From a virus, in IMG/VR virus record IMGVR_UViG_3300042521_001055, positions 1 to 32,663 of that record: a DNA stretch of 32,663 nt. The stretch is one strand, 5' to 3'. A program made the position numbers and the translations under genes. Positions within the stretch are counted from its first letter, which is position 1. Each line of letters begins with the position of its first letter. This document shows, in pieces, positions 7,490 to 14,037 of this stretch. The notes under the pieces were generated by a model that saw only the letters and a list, made by a program, of their open reading frames with translations, did no database searches and was not told the origin of the DNA.

Positions 7490-8034
7490 TTTGTAGCCCT
7501 AACAAACATCCATTCAGGATGCATATGATTTGTAAATATTAAGTTTTTAAATCCTGCATCACTTAATATTCTGTCAACTTCAAACCTTGATGTTTGATAA
7601 GAGTATGGAGAGTTCTCTTCCCCAACAACAAACTGAAAGAATAAAATACCATCAACTTTTAATTTTTCATAAGCAAGTTTTATGTAGTTAATCTTTTCTT
7701 GGTGTTCAATATGTTGAAAGACTAACATTGAATATACAAGATCAAGGTTGTCTGCAAGTTCTTGATACTTTATGTTATCTCTTTTAGGTGCAAGGTTTAT
7801 CATTTCATCAGATATGTCTATCCCATAGAAGTTACAGTCTTTGTGCATATCTGCAAAAGGAACTAGCAGTCTGCCTATTCCGCAACCAATTTCTAAAACA
7901 TTGTTCCATTCGTCATTATTATTTTTTATAAGATCCAAAAATGTTTCAGTAGTTGCCCACTCATCTGCAATATATTTATACCTTACATCTGGATCTTTAG
8001 CAGCGTTATCCCAAAAAGTTTTAGCATGATTCAT
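7486..8034 (-). CDS. Class I SAM-dependent methyltransferase, 182 aa
   Basis: Motif I is NVLEIGCGIGRLLVPF (about residues 44-59 from the chosen start), motif II NFYGIDISDEMI, then LDLVYSMLVFQHIEH for the post-II strand. I chose ATG 8034 because GAGGTG sits about 10 nt upstream; an ATG at 8052 has no ribosome site. The protein is a generic Rossmann methyltransferase; in this operon a sugar or glycan O- or N-methylation is likely, inferred from context. Confidence 0.85.
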   Translation of the reverse strand: MNHAKTFWDNAAKDPDVRYKYIADEWATTETFLDLIKNNNDEWNNVLEIGCGIGRLLVPFADMHKDCNFYGIDISDEMINLAPKRDNIKYQELADNLDLVYSMLVFQHIEHQEKINYIKLAYEKLKVDGILFFQFVVGEENSPYSYQTSRFEVDRILSDAGFKNLIFTNHMHPEWMFVRATK

Positions 8035-8773
8035 AATAAAGATGCACCTCATGCTGGTAGTCTAAAATTATTTCAGTATATCCTAATCCCTTGATCCAGT
8101 GTCTAAGATTATATAAAGATTCATCCCATTGCTGTAACATAAACTCAGGGTGTCCAGATAGCCAAATCTTTGGTTTGTACTCTCTAAGCACCTTCTCTGC
8201 ACCTCCTAGCACCCTCCATTCACTACCCTCTACGTCCAATGAAATAGCGGTAGGTGGTTTAATTCCATGATCATATACACAAGAATCTATAGTGATTTGC
8301 CCATAGGTATCTCCTTCAAGATACAATTCTTTAAATCCATGTGCTGCTTCAATTACATCATTAACTTCTGGGGGCCATTCATTGTAATATATTCTAGAAA
8401 GTTTATTTATCTTGTCAGATGCAAATCCAGGAATACATACCATGGGAATTTCTAAATTATTTGCAGTCCATGTTGCAGGAAAGTGCGACCAAACTTTAGG
8501 GTTTGGCTCAAATAAAACTACTTCTGCACCCCACATTTGACATAGTGCTGGAAATTCTCCTTCTTCAGCACCAACGTAGTAAACAACATCTTCAGTACCA
8601 ATGTTCTCAGACATATGTTTTAATCTTGGTTTTTCCCACCCATGTGGTTCATACCAGTCTGGTCTATCTGCACGATGCTTAGGCAAGATCATTTCAAACT
8701 CTCCGTTTAAAACTGCTTTAACCATTTCTGTCATTTTTGCAACCATTCTATTAGTGATACCTTTGGCATCCAT
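8021..8773 (-). CDS. FkbM-family methyltransferase, 250 aa
   Basis: VVYYVGAEEGEFPALCQMWG gives the SAM-binding loop (G-A-E-E-G in place of G-A-N-x-G), followed by AEVVLFEPNPKVW, the FkbM acidic hairpin. AISLDVEGSEWRVLGGAEK (about residues 177-195) is the highly typical D-V-E-G-x-E block. FkbM enzymes O-methylate sugars or polyketides. Co-operonic with a second methyltransferase and four glycosyltransferase-type genes. Confidence 0.88.
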   Translation of the reverse strand: MDAKGITNRMVAKMTEMVKAVLNGEFEMILPKHRADRPDWYEPHGWEKPRLKHMSENIGTEDVVYYVGAEEGEFPALCQMWGAEVVLFEPNPKVWSHFPATWTANNLEIPMVCIPGFASDKINKLSRIYYNEWPPEVNDVIEAAHGFKELYLEGDTYGQITIDSCVYDHGIKPPTAISLDVEGSEWRVLGGAEKVLREYKPKIWLSGHPEFMLQQWDESLYNLRHWIKGLGYTEIILDYQHEVHLYYESC

Positions 8774-9615
8774 CCAGTTAAATTTTTAAACTTAGAGTTA
8801 GACGCAAGAGTTTCTTGAACCTCTCCAACTCTTGACGGGATAAACTTAACATCATTTGAAATCATATTAGCAATATCAAGTATAGAGTAGTTATTTCCAT
8901 ACCCAATATTATATACTTCACCAAACCCATCTTTTGTCTGAGATGCAAGGATGTTTGCTTCTACTACATCAGATATGTGTGTAAAGTCTCTGCGTTGAGA
9001 TCCATCTCCAACTACCGTTAATGGCTTTCCTTCGTGGTATTGTTTTAAGAATAACCCTATTACTGGTGCATACTGACCTTTAAGGGGCTGTCTATTTCCG
9101 TAAACGTTAAAATATCTAAGGGATATAGTTTCTAAACCATACAAGTTATAATACACTCTTGCTAAATTTTCCCCAAAAACTTTTGCTGCGGAATAAGGTG
9201 TTAGTGGATCAGACTGCTGAGTTTCTGTGTTTGGAATAAAGGACTTTTTTCCATATGCAGAAGATGTGCTTGAATAAATTAGTCTACCTACCTTGTTAAC
9301 CCTACAAAGTTCAAGAACATTGGCTGTTCCTACTGCGTTTGATTGAATAGATTTTTTAGGATTTAGTATTGCTGGCTGTATTCTTGCATCAGATGCAACG
9401 TGAAATACGCAGTCAATATCTTTAAAGAGTGGGGCAATCAGATCATAATCACAAATATCATACTTATAGTTTTGTGCTTTATCATTCCAATAGAATTGTT
9501 CATGACACTCTGCAGACTCATCATCAACACAAATAACATCATGACCAAGACTAATTAACTTATCAACAAGGTTTGATCCAATAAATCCAGCACCACCCGT
9601 CACTATACAGTTCAT
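8731..9615 (-). CDS. NAD-dependent sugar epimerase/dehydratase (UDP-glucose 4-epimerase-like)
   Basis: Starts with CIVTGGAGFIGSNLVDKL, the G-x2-G-x2-G dinucleotide site. IYSSTSSAYG supplies the catalytic Ser/Thr region and TPYSAAKVFGE the Y-x3-K pair, and ISLRYFNVYGNRQ the substrate loop. At 294 residues it is near normal family length. It should interconvert a nucleotide sugar such as UDP-glucose/UDP-galactose or make a related sugar, supplying donors to the neighbouring transferases. Overlaps the FkbM gene by 43 nt. Confidence 0.9.
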   Translation of the reverse strand: MNCIVTGGAGFIGSNLVDKLISLGHDVICVDDESAECHEQFYWNDKAQNYKYDICDYDLIAPLFKDIDCVFHVASDARIQPAILNPKKSIQSNAVGTANVLELCRVNKVGRLIYSSTSSAYGKKSFIPNTETQQSDPLTPYSAAKVFGENLARVYYNLYGLETISLRYFNVYGNRQPLKGQYAPVIGLFLKQYHEGKPLTVVGDGSQRRDFTHISDVVEANILASQTKDGFGEVYNIGYGNNYSILDIANMISNDVKFIPSRVGEVQETLASNSKFKNLTGWMPKVSLIEWLQK

Positions 9616-10571
9616 TGTATTCCTAACTCACTCATAATGATTTTCCATCTATGGATGTATGTATGCTCTTGCTTAGTTTTTTCATGGCCACTTAACCTGA
9701 TACGCTCCCTATCAACACCATTTTCAAGATACTTGTCTATCTTAGTTCTTAGATCTTCTAAGTTACCGTGTTCATAAAAAACAATTTCTTCTTCATCAAC
9801 AAAGTAATCTTCTAAACCTTTGATGCGAGGGTAGATAGTAAATCCTCCACGACCAGTACTCTCAAACAACCTATCACTAGTGTAATAAGGATAGTTAAAG
9901 TTAATGTTAAGGCTATCTCCTACTGCCACCTTACTTTGTGCGTATATCTTATTTAACTCATCACCACGCACAGTCCCAGTATCTCCATCTCCACCAACGT
10001 GAAGAAATCTACTTCCATAAGTCTTTCTTAGAAAATCTATAAGGTCTGATCTATACTTATGCTCGTGGTGATATCTCTTGCTACCCACAAATATTACGTC
10101 ATACTTAAACTTATCTGGGTCATAATCCTTATGAATATAACATTCTTTATCATAAACTCCTGCAGGAACAAAGTGTCCCTTTACCTCTGTGTTTTCGTTA
10201 AACCAGTCAGCCATCAATTTATCTACTGTAAAGAAGTGACCAATAGTTTTATAGAAGTTGTCATTATCAAGATCTTTCTGGCGATCAAGTCCAAACCATA
10301 AATCAAGGTGATAGGTAATTGTTTCTACCCCTGCCTGCTTTAACTGAAGTAGTACATTATCCATTGTAACTCTTCCGCTTGTCTCCCAGCCATGCGTATG
10401 TACCCAGATAAATAGGTCTGAGTTCAAGGCTTGGTCAAGAATTACGTGGCTTTTTGCTTGCTTTTCTTGCAATTTTACAACGGTATGCCCAAGAGATTCA
10501 AGACTCTTAGCATGATGATTTTCACTACTATAAGAAACCTCAAAGTTTCCTAGAAAAACAATTTTAGCCAA
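9612..10571 (-). CDS. CgeB-like GT-B glycosyltransferase, 319 aa
   Basis: TTG start with AAAGGGG eight nt upstream. N-terminal AKIVFLGNFEVSYSSENHHAK and the W-V-H-T-H-G-W stretch resemble the CgeB/DUF3880 N-terminal domain. YDVIFVGSKRYHHEHKYR and later RLFESTGRGGFTIYPRIKGL with FVDEEEIVFYEH match the C-terminal donor-binding domain (Glyco_trans_1_2 type). First gene of the minus glycan operon, read from the extended -10 at 10598-10606. Confidence 0.85.
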   Translation of the reverse strand: MAKIVFLGNFEVSYSSENHHAKSLESLGHTVVKLQEKQAKSHVILDQALNSDLFIWVHTHGWETSGRVTMDNVLLQLKQAGVETITYHLDLWFGLDRQKDLDNDNFYKTIGHFFTVDKLMADWFNENTEVKGHFVPAGVYDKECYIHKDYDPDKFKYDVIFVGSKRYHHEHKYRSDLIDFLRKTYGSRFLHVGGDGDTGTVRGDELNKIYAQSKVAVGDSLNINFNYPYYTSDRLFESTGRGGFTIYPRIKGLEDYFVDEEEIVFYEHGNLEDLRTKIDKYLENGVDRERIRLSGHEKTKQEHTYIHRWKIIMSELGIQ

Positions 10572-10597
10572 CGAATTACCCCTTTTAGTTTCATTCT

Positions 10598-10606
10598 ATT
10601 ATAGCA
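10598..10606 (-). promoter_or_regulatory. Extended -10 promoter (TGCTATAAT) overlapping a tRNA 3' end
   Basis: On the minus strand TGC-TATAAT lies at 10606-10598. The T of TGC is the last acceptor base of tRNA-Arg and the G is its discriminator, so promoter and tRNA share bases. Transcription from here would start the glycan operon at TTG 10571. Confidence 0.6.
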
Positions 10607-10676
10607 TCTCTGGTAGGATTTGAACCTACGACCTACACCTTAGAAGGGTGTCACTCTTCCGCTGAGTTACAGAGAT
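10605..10676 (-). tRNA. tRNA-Arg (anticodon TCT)
   Basis: Folds as a full cloverleaf without encoded CCA: acceptor ATCTCTG/CAGAGAT, D stem ACTC/GAGT, anticodon stem ACACC/GGTGT with loop CTTCTAA, and T stem GTAGG/CCTAC with TTCAAAT. Discriminator G. Reads AGA, a codon used often in this AT-rich phage and rare in GC-rich actinobacteria, a usual reason for phage tRNA carriage. Confidence 0.92.
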
Positions 10677-10680
10677 TTAG

Positions 10681-10754
10681 TACACCAGGTAGGACTTGAA
10701 CCTACGATAGCCGAATTATGAGTTCGGTGCCTTAACCAACTTGGCTACTGGTGC
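10681..10754 (-). tRNA. tRNA with CAT anticodon (elongator Met or Ile2)
   Basis: Acceptor GCACCAG/CTGGTGT with a terminal G-U, D stem GCC/GGC, anticodon stem CCGAA/TTCGG, loop CTCATAA, T arm GTAGG TTCAAGT CCTAC, discriminator A. The wobble-paired first base pair does not match the unpaired 1-72 of initiator tRNA. Whether C34 is lysidinylated (Ile) cannot be decided here. Four nt separate it from tRNA-Arg. Confidence 0.9.
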
Positions 10755-11014
10755 TTAATTTTAGGCTTGGGCATTCTTTCTTTAATCAACTTAATAACTT
10801 CATCAATGCCCTCAGCATATGCTTCAGCATCATCTTTAGCCCACATTAAATTACCATCCTGATCAAATGATGAACCACGATAAACTAAGTAGTCATACTT
10901 ATGTTTTTCAAATAATTCAATCAGTTGTTTGCGTTCTGCTGCAATAGACTTTGAACATCCACTACAAGGACAGAGCCAGTCGCCACGAGCAGAGGTTTGA
11001 TTTGGATCAGCCAC
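10745..11014 (-). CDS. Small Cys-motif protein, 89 aa, stop inside tRNA
   Basis: GTG start 11014 with AGGTG overlapping it. Contains C-P-C-S-G-C at about residues 15-20, then a helical, acidic body (AEAYAEGIDEVIKLIKERM). The TAG stop is formed by the 5' end of the tRNA with CAT anticodon, so the gene and tRNA overlap by 10 nt. No family recognised; possible metal binding by the Cys cluster. Confidence 0.75.
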   Translation of the reverse strand: MADPNQTSARGDWLCPCSGCSKSIAAERKQLIELFEKHKYDYLVYRGSSFDQDGNLMWAKDDAEAYAEGIDEVIKLIKERMPKPKIKHQ

Positions 11015-11144
11015 CTATTAATGCTCCCAACAATAGACCAATTAAAAACATTCCAAGACCAATTGTCCAATGATAAGACTTCATCATATAATCTTTAATA
11101 ATCTTATCACGAACTTCATTTGGCACATCATAATTGTTTTCCAT
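11007..11144 (-). CDS. Small single-pass membrane protein, 45 aa
   Basis: MENNYDVPNEVRDKIIKDYM is followed by one hydrophobic helix rich in Gly, Leu and Ile (residues ~26-45). It overlaps the next gene by 8 nt. A short soluble head with a C-terminal anchor; role unknown. Confidence 0.75.
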   Translation of the reverse strand: MENNYDVPNEVRDKIIKDYMMKSYHWTIGLGMFLIGLLLGALIGG

Positions 11145-11152
11145 AATTAAAG

Positions 11153-11296
11153 TTACCCCACTGGCTGTCTTGGAATCATCATACTACATTTTTCACAATA
11201 ATCATATAGCAACCCAGTAAATGGGCATGCACCACCATAGGCTAGTCTGTGGCCGCTTATCTTACACTTAATAAATTTAATAACATTCATAATCAT
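11153..11296 (-). CDS. DUF1660-like prophage zinc-ribbon protein, 47 aa
   Basis: ATG 11296 overlaps the upstream stop (ATGA). Layout C-K-I-S-G-H-R near the start, A-C-P-F-T-G in the middle, then Y-C-E-K-C, matching the C-x-x-x-G-H / C / C-x2-C arrangement I associate with DUF1660 phage proteins. Probably binds one zinc; function of the family unknown. Confidence 0.7.
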   Translation of the reverse strand: MIMNVIKFIKCKISGHRLAYGGACPFTGLLYDYCEKCSMMIPRQPVG

Positions 11297-11508
11297 TTGA
11301 TTTCGTTTTGTCCTCTCGCAATAGCAGCAGATATAGTAAATGCTTTTTGTGTACGACGGGACTTATTTAAACCCTTTGCTGCCCAAAGATCAGATGTAGC
11401 AAGAATATCAACTGCTATCTGTTCTCTGATTTCTTTTACAGTAAACACAATAAAGTCCCATACCTGCTTCTTTTGTTCATCGGTAAGTTCTTCTGTCCAG
11501 TTACTCAT
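11293..11508 (-). CDS. Hypothetical helical phage protein, 71 aa
   Basis: ATG 11508 is preceded by GAGGAG with 4 nt spacing; a TTG at 11523 lies upstream of that site and is less likely. The product is helical throughout (TDEQKKQVWDFIVFTVKEI, then RRTQKAFTISAAIAR). No family recognised. Confidence 0.75.
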   Translation of the reverse strand: MSNWTEELTDEQKKQVWDFIVFTVKEIREQIAVDILATSDLWAAKGLNKSRRTQKAFTISAAIARGQNEIK

Positions 11509-11605
11509 CTGACTCCTCTTCAAATTCTTTTAATGCATTTTTATTTTTAAAACAATAGTTGCAGTCTCCATTAACTATTTTAGATCCGCAATCTATACAA
11601 AACAT
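11501..11605 (-). CDS. Mini zinc-ribbon protein, 34 aa
   Basis: MFCIDCGSKIVNGDCNYC has two C-x2-C pairs (C3/C6 and C15/C18) and a short acidic tail (KEFEEESDE). This is a minimal zinc ribbon. It overlaps the next gene by 8 nt and sits 2 nt below the HAD gene, so translation coupling is likely. Confidence 0.7.
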   Translation of the reverse strand: MFCIDCGSKIVNGDCNYCFKNKNALKEFEEESDE

Positions 11606-11606
11606 A

Positions 11607-12071
11607 TTAGTCTCTACTTCCATCCCAATCGCCAATTTTTGTAGTTGATATGCCGTGCTCAAACCATAACTTTAATACTGCTGGATTATCATCAATAGCA
11701 TGAATGACATTCCACTGCTTCTTAATCTTAGCAAGGATCTCACTCTTTACTTCATAGTCAGGTCTAAAGTCACCATCTTTACGCATATACAAAGCGTGGT
11801 GTCCAATATCATTTTTTGCTAGCCAATATGAGGTAATGCCCCGCCAGTATTCATTACGAGAAGTAACAACGATAACATGATTCTGATCAAAGAAAGTTTG
11901 ATTAACCATCTCAACTACTTCTTGATTTGGTTCAGCATTAACTGATTCAGAATGGAACTTATCGTAATCCTTCTTAAAGTCAGGACTCTTGTGTATATTT
12001 CTAATGTAGTGTAGGTACGGCTCAACATTTGCTAAGGTACCGTCAACATCAAATATAACTGCATTATGCAT
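11607..12071 (-). CDS. HAD-superfamily phosphatase, polynucleotide 3'-phosphatase-like, 154 aa
   Basis: AVIFDVDGTLANVEPYL carries the D-x-D-x-T nucleophile site at residues 8-12. HVIVVTSRN gives motif II, VKSEILAKI supplies a Lys and HAIDDNPAVLKLW the D-D motif IV. LYMRKDGDFRPDYEVKS is the stretch I associate with the phosphatase half of T4 polynucleotide kinase. No kinase domain is present. Likely repairs RNA or DNA 3' ends; overlaps the HNH-like gene by 8 nt. Confidence 0.85.
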   Translation of the reverse strand: MHNAVIFDVDGTLANVEPYLHYIRNIHKSPDFKKDYDKFHSESVNAEPNQEVVEMVNQTFFDQNHVIVVTSRNEYWRGITSYWLAKNDIGHHALYMRKDGDFRPDYEVKSEILAKIKKQWNVIHAIDDNPAVLKLWFEHGISTTKIGDWDGSRD

Positions 12072-12519
12072 TTTTTAAAACCCTTACTATATCGTGGAAC
12101 TTGTCAAAGTCACAAACATTTCTGCCAAAGTTAGCAAACCTAGTTGTGATAACAATATTCTCTTTTGTATAATCTCCATTAACATCAATCTTATCTATGC
12201 TAGGACACATAGGGTGCTTTGGCATCCAATCAGGGTGTGACTTATAGAGTAGTTCTAAGTCTAAGTCTACACCAAACCAGTAGCATTTGCCAAGTTGTCT
12301 ATCCCAAATCTCTTTTAGTTCATCTGGTGTTACATAAATTTTAGCGGGGATCCATTGATGCTGATTAGGACCAGATAAACCACCCACACTAGAGCCTTTA
12401 CCTTCCATCCTACGCTTATTGGTAGAAGAGTTTATAACATTCCAGTTACCCTCAGAGTCTTGGCGAACACCGTTTGACAAGATGGTTGACCATAACTTTT
12501 TAAAGTAATCACGACTCAT
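12064..12519 (-). CDS. HNH-like endonuclease, 151 aa
   Basis: The C-terminal half has LGKCYWFGVDLDL, HPMCPSIDKIDVNGDY and TKENIVITTRFANFGRN, the order seen in phage HNH proteins where a D-K-I/D-x-x-G-Y turn and N-(I/V)-V-x-x-x-x-x-N follow the first Cys/His strand. The first His of HNH is not obvious. Could be a homing-type or packaging-type nuclease; it is not fused to an intron. It overlaps its neighbours at both ends. Confidence 0.75.
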   Translation of the reverse strand: MSRDYFKKLWSTILSNGVRQDSEGNWNVINSSTNKRRMEGKGSSVGGLSGPNQHQWIPAKIYVTPDELKEIWDRQLGKCYWFGVDLDLELLYKSHPDWMPKHPMCPSIDKIDVNGDYTKENIVITTRFANFGRNVCDFDKFHDIVRVLKNA

Positions 12520-12721
12520 CTTTTCTCCAGTGCATAAATGATTTAATATAAACTATTCCATATGCTACCGCTGCAAATATAAAACCATATTGCTTTGTTG
12601 TGAGGGCATAGACAATCCATAGGATCTCATTTAAGCACAGAACTAACCATCCCCAGATAGTCTTGCGACCAACAAGGAAGATTCCAGAAACGCCAATAAA
12701 GGCTAATACCCACGACCACAT
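12509..12721 (-). CDS. Small multi-pass membrane protein, 70 aa
   Basis: Three hydrophobic segments (residues ~3-17, ~24-40, ~46-62) separated by RKTIWG and TTKQYG. The arrangement WVLAFIGVSGIFLVGRK with a following N-E-I-L-W is similar to half of a PnuC-type transporter, but no function is claimed. Start lies 1 nt below the upstream stop. Confidence 0.7.
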   Translation of the reverse strand: MWSWVLAFIGVSGIFLVGRKTIWGWLVLCLNEILWIVYALTTKQYGFIFAAVAYGIVYIKSFMHWRKDES

Positions 12722-12722
12722 A

Positions 12723-12848
12723 TTACTTGGAAGACTCTAGCGGCATTACCGTTTCGCAAGGACATATAATTGATTCTGGTAATTCGTGAACCTTGGTATT
12801 AATAATTATAGAGGTTTTGCAATCTGGACATTTATAAGTGTTTTTCAT
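12723..12848 (-). CDS. Leaderless zinc-ribbon protein, 41 aa
   Basis: I start at ATG 12848 (MKNTYKCPDCKTSIII) because a strong promoter -10 ends 6 nt upstream; the longer frame would run through that promoter. Two Cys pairs, C-P-D-C and C-P-C, frame a small beta ribbon. First gene of the minus operon that ends at the tRNAs. Confidence 0.75.
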   Translation of the reverse strand: MKNTYKCPDCKTSIIINTKVHELPESIICPCETVMPLESSK

Positions 12849-12854
12849 ATACTC

Positions 12855-12883
12855 AGTATAGCAAACTTTGGCTTCAGGTGCAA
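12855..12883 (-). promoter_or_regulatory. Leaderless minus promoter (TTGCAC-N17-TATACT)
   Basis: On the minus strand TTGCAC at 12883-12878, a 17-nt spacer, then TATACT at 12860-12855 preceded by TGC. The ATG at 12848 begins after a 6-nt gap, so the start codon should be at or within a base of the transcription start. It interleaves with the opposite promoter at 12867-12895. Confidence 0.75.
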
Positions 12884-12895
12884 GTGTGGTATGAT
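12867..12895 (+). promoter_or_regulatory. Leaderless plus promoter (TTTGGC-N17-TATGAT)
   Basis: TTTGGC at 12867-12872, 17-nt spacer and TATGAT at 12890-12895 preceded by TGG; ATG 12902 follows after 6 nt. Its -35 lies in the spacer of the minus promoter and vice versa, so the two polymerases cannot bind together. Confidence 0.65.
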
Positions 12896-12901
12896 TAAAG
12901 T

Positions 12902-13060
12902 ATGTGTAATACTTGTGGTTCAAGACTAACACCCATAGCCTATGGAGTTCTTAATCCTGATATTTTAGAGATGGCAAGATCTGGTCATGTTATTATTGGT
13001 GATTCAGATGCTATTGATAGACCCGAATTTTATTGTTCTACTTGTACTGAGGCTTTTTAA
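12902..13060 (+). CDS. Zinc-ribbon protein of a widespread bacterial type, 52 aa
   Basis: MCNTCGSRLTPIAYGVLNPD opens with C-x2-C and the P-I-x-Y-G turn, then a helix (ILEMARSGHVIIGD) and a closing RPEFYCSTC. This C-x2-C / P-x-Y-G / P-x-(F/W)-x-C-x2-C layout is common in small bacterial proteins of unknown role. It is the only plus gene in a minus block and converges on the gene at 13038. Confidence 0.75.
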   Translation: MCNTCGSRLTPIAYGVLNPDILEMARSGHVIIGDSDAIDRPEFYCSTCTEAF

Positions 13061-13238
13061 AATAGTTTAAAGATTGATTGGCCATCTCGTTGGCTTCCTC
13101 TTCTGTATGACAATACCCAAACCCAAGAACTTTGCCTGACTTAGTTAATGTCCACTTCCAAGGAATTGGCGGTAGATAGAATGCATTTTTTTTAATGCTA
13201 CTGTAATCAAACTCTTCAATCTTTATCTGGAATGTCAT
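13038..13238 (-). CDS. Hypothetical phage protein, 66 aa
   Basis: Beta-rich N-terminal half (FQIKIEEFDYSSIKKNAFYL), a W-K-W-T-L-x-K-S-G-K-V-L-G-F-G-Y strand pair and a helix (EEEANEMANQSLNYF). It resembles short double-stranded beta/alpha DUF1508-like folds, though not confidently. Start overlaps the upstream gene by 23 nt. Confidence 0.7.
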   Translation of the reverse strand: MTFQIKIEEFDYSSIKKNAFYLPPIPWKWTLTKSGKVLGFGYCHTEEEANEMANQSLNYFKKPQYK

Positions 13239-13332
13239 AAACAGACCTATAGCCTTTACTAACTAAATACCTTGCAATTTCAAGGTTTGCTACAAAATAC
13301 CCAGCAAGCATACCAAATAGGAACTTAAGCAT
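13216..13332 (-). CDS. Small membrane protein, 38 aa
   Basis: MLKFLFGMLAGYFVANLEIA is hydrophobic and should insert once, followed by a charged tail (SKGYRSVYDIPDKD). Start overlaps the upstream stop by 8 nt. Unknown function; one of many micro membrane proteins in this genome. Confidence 0.65.
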   Translation of the reverse strand: MLKFLFGMLAGYFVANLEIARYLVSKGYRSVYDIPDKD

Positions 13333-13441
13333 TTACTTGCTTATGATCTTTTTTAAGATGGTTTGTCAAAGTTTCGTGTGCAAAGGCGGATCTAGACTCA
13401 ATTTGTTTTTTACAAATATAGCATATAACTATCCTAGCCAT
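13325..13441 (-). CDS. C2H2-like mini zinc finger, 38 aa
   Basis: MARIVICYICKKQIESRSAF has C7-x2-C10, and HETLTNHLKKDH later supplies His residues spaced as in a zinc finger. Basic overall, so nucleic-acid contact is possible. Overlaps both neighbours by a few bases. Confidence 0.7.
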   Translation of the reverse strand: MARIVICYICKKQIESRSAFAHETLTNHLKKDHKQVNA

Positions 13442-13443
13442 AA

Positions 13444-13518
13444 CTATCTCCTACCTAATAAAATCCACAGTCCCAAAGACATGCAGAATAAACCAAACAA
13501 TACAGAACTTAGTGTCAT
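13444..13518 (-). CDS. Leaderless 24-residue membrane peptide
   Basis: MTLSSVLFGLFCMSLGLWIL then LGRR: one membrane helix with a positive end. It begins exactly 6 nt after a consensus -10. The very good promoter is the main support for its reality. Confidence 0.65.
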   Translation of the reverse strand: MTLSSVLFGLFCMSLGLWILLGRR

Positions 13519-13524
13519 ATACTA

Positions 13525-13553
13525 AGTATAACAATGTTACTTAGGTTTGTCAA
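13525..13553 (-). promoter_or_regulatory. Consensus leaderless promoter (TTGACA-N17-TATACT)
   Basis: On the minus strand a perfect TTGACA at 13553-13548, 17-nt spacer, TATACT at 13530-13525, 6 nt to ATG 13518. It overlaps the 3' end of the upstream gene. The -35 is part of TTGACAAACCT, sharing the CAAACCT word that is dense near 18.2 kb. Confidence 0.8.
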
Positions 13554-13803
13554 GCCTATATACTGTACCCCACCTAAGATAGGGCTTATAAAACCAATAT
13601 GATACACGTGCATGGTATCTACATACAATGCCATAGTCATCATGATCACTATAATGTAAGAACTTTCCTAGATGGTAGTGTGCAGGCTTTTCGCATAGAT
13701 TAGCAAACCACCTAAGAGGTAGGTTGTTCGTCTTGTGTTCCTTTGTAGACTTCCCTAGGAACCCATCTGACTTTTCCATCTTTATACTCTCTTTCATAAC
13801 CAA
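13537..13803 (-). CDS. Hypothetical phage protein, 80-88 aa, with long overlap
   Basis: The C-terminal two thirds (WFANLCEKPAHYHLGKFLHY, later RYHARVSYWFYKPYL) look like a compact aromatic- and His-rich domain. In-frame starts are ATG 13803 and ATG 13779. It overlaps the 37-residue gene at 13712-13825 in another frame by 68-92 nt, which is unusual here; one of the two N-termini may be wrong, or a frameshift joins them. Confidence 0.55.
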   Translation of the reverse strand: MVMKESIKMEKSDGFLGKSTKEHKTNNLPLRWFANLCEKPAHYHLGKFLHYSDHDDYGIVCRYHARVSYWFYKPYLRWGTVYRLDKPK

Positions 13804-13825
13804 GGGACTTCCAGTCCATCTTCAT
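13712..13825 (-). CDS. Hypothetical basic phage protein, 37 aa
   Basis: MKMDWKSLGYEREYKDGKVR is a plausible small beta hairpin with a W-x-P-R-E-V-Y continuation. An AAAGAG lies upstream. See the overlapping gene 13537-13803 for the conflict; amino-acid texture in this frame looks more natural than the first 30 residues of the other. Confidence 0.55.
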   Translation of the reverse strand: MKMDWKSLGYEREYKDGKVRWVPREVYKGTQDEQPTS

Positions 13826-13838
13826 AATCTTTGGCTCT

Positions 13839-13928
13839 TTAATCTTGGTCAACCTTATAAGTCATTGCAACATAGCAAGCGACATATCCCATAAAAAATG
13901 CGGGAATAAGAAATAATACATTAATCAT
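13839..13928 (-). CDS. Micro membrane protein, 29 aa
   Basis: MINVLFLIPAFFMGYVACYV forms one membrane helix, with a charged end KVDQD. AAGGAGGT upstream is a strong ribosome site and its start overlaps the stop of the gene above by 8 nt. Confidence 0.65.
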   Translation of the reverse strand: MINVLFLIPAFFMGYVACYVAMTYKVDQD

Positions 13929-14037
13929 TTTGAACCTCCTTTATCATATAAGTATAGCACTCTGCACAGTAGGCACCACTCTTTACTACCTGAGTAGCAT
14001 TAGTACCATAACAGTTTACACAGGTAATGCCAGTCAT
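13921..14037 (-). CDS. Zinc-ribbon protein, 38 aa
   Basis: C6-x2-C9 (ITCVNCYG) and C24-x2-C27 (YCAECY) separated by 14 residues, a textbook small zinc ribbon. ATGA overlap with the preceding gene. Confidence 0.7.
   Translation of the reverse strand: MTGITCVNCYGTNATQVVKSGAYCAECYTYMIKEVQND

Noticed and set aside
10605-10754. Initiator tRNA-fMet
   Set aside because: The first acceptor base pair is G-U rather than the unpaired C-A type, so elongator Met or Ile2 is more likely.
12064-12519. Intron or IS element around the HNH-like gene
   Set aside because: It is tightly coupled with neighbours on both sides and no inverted repeats or split gene are seen.
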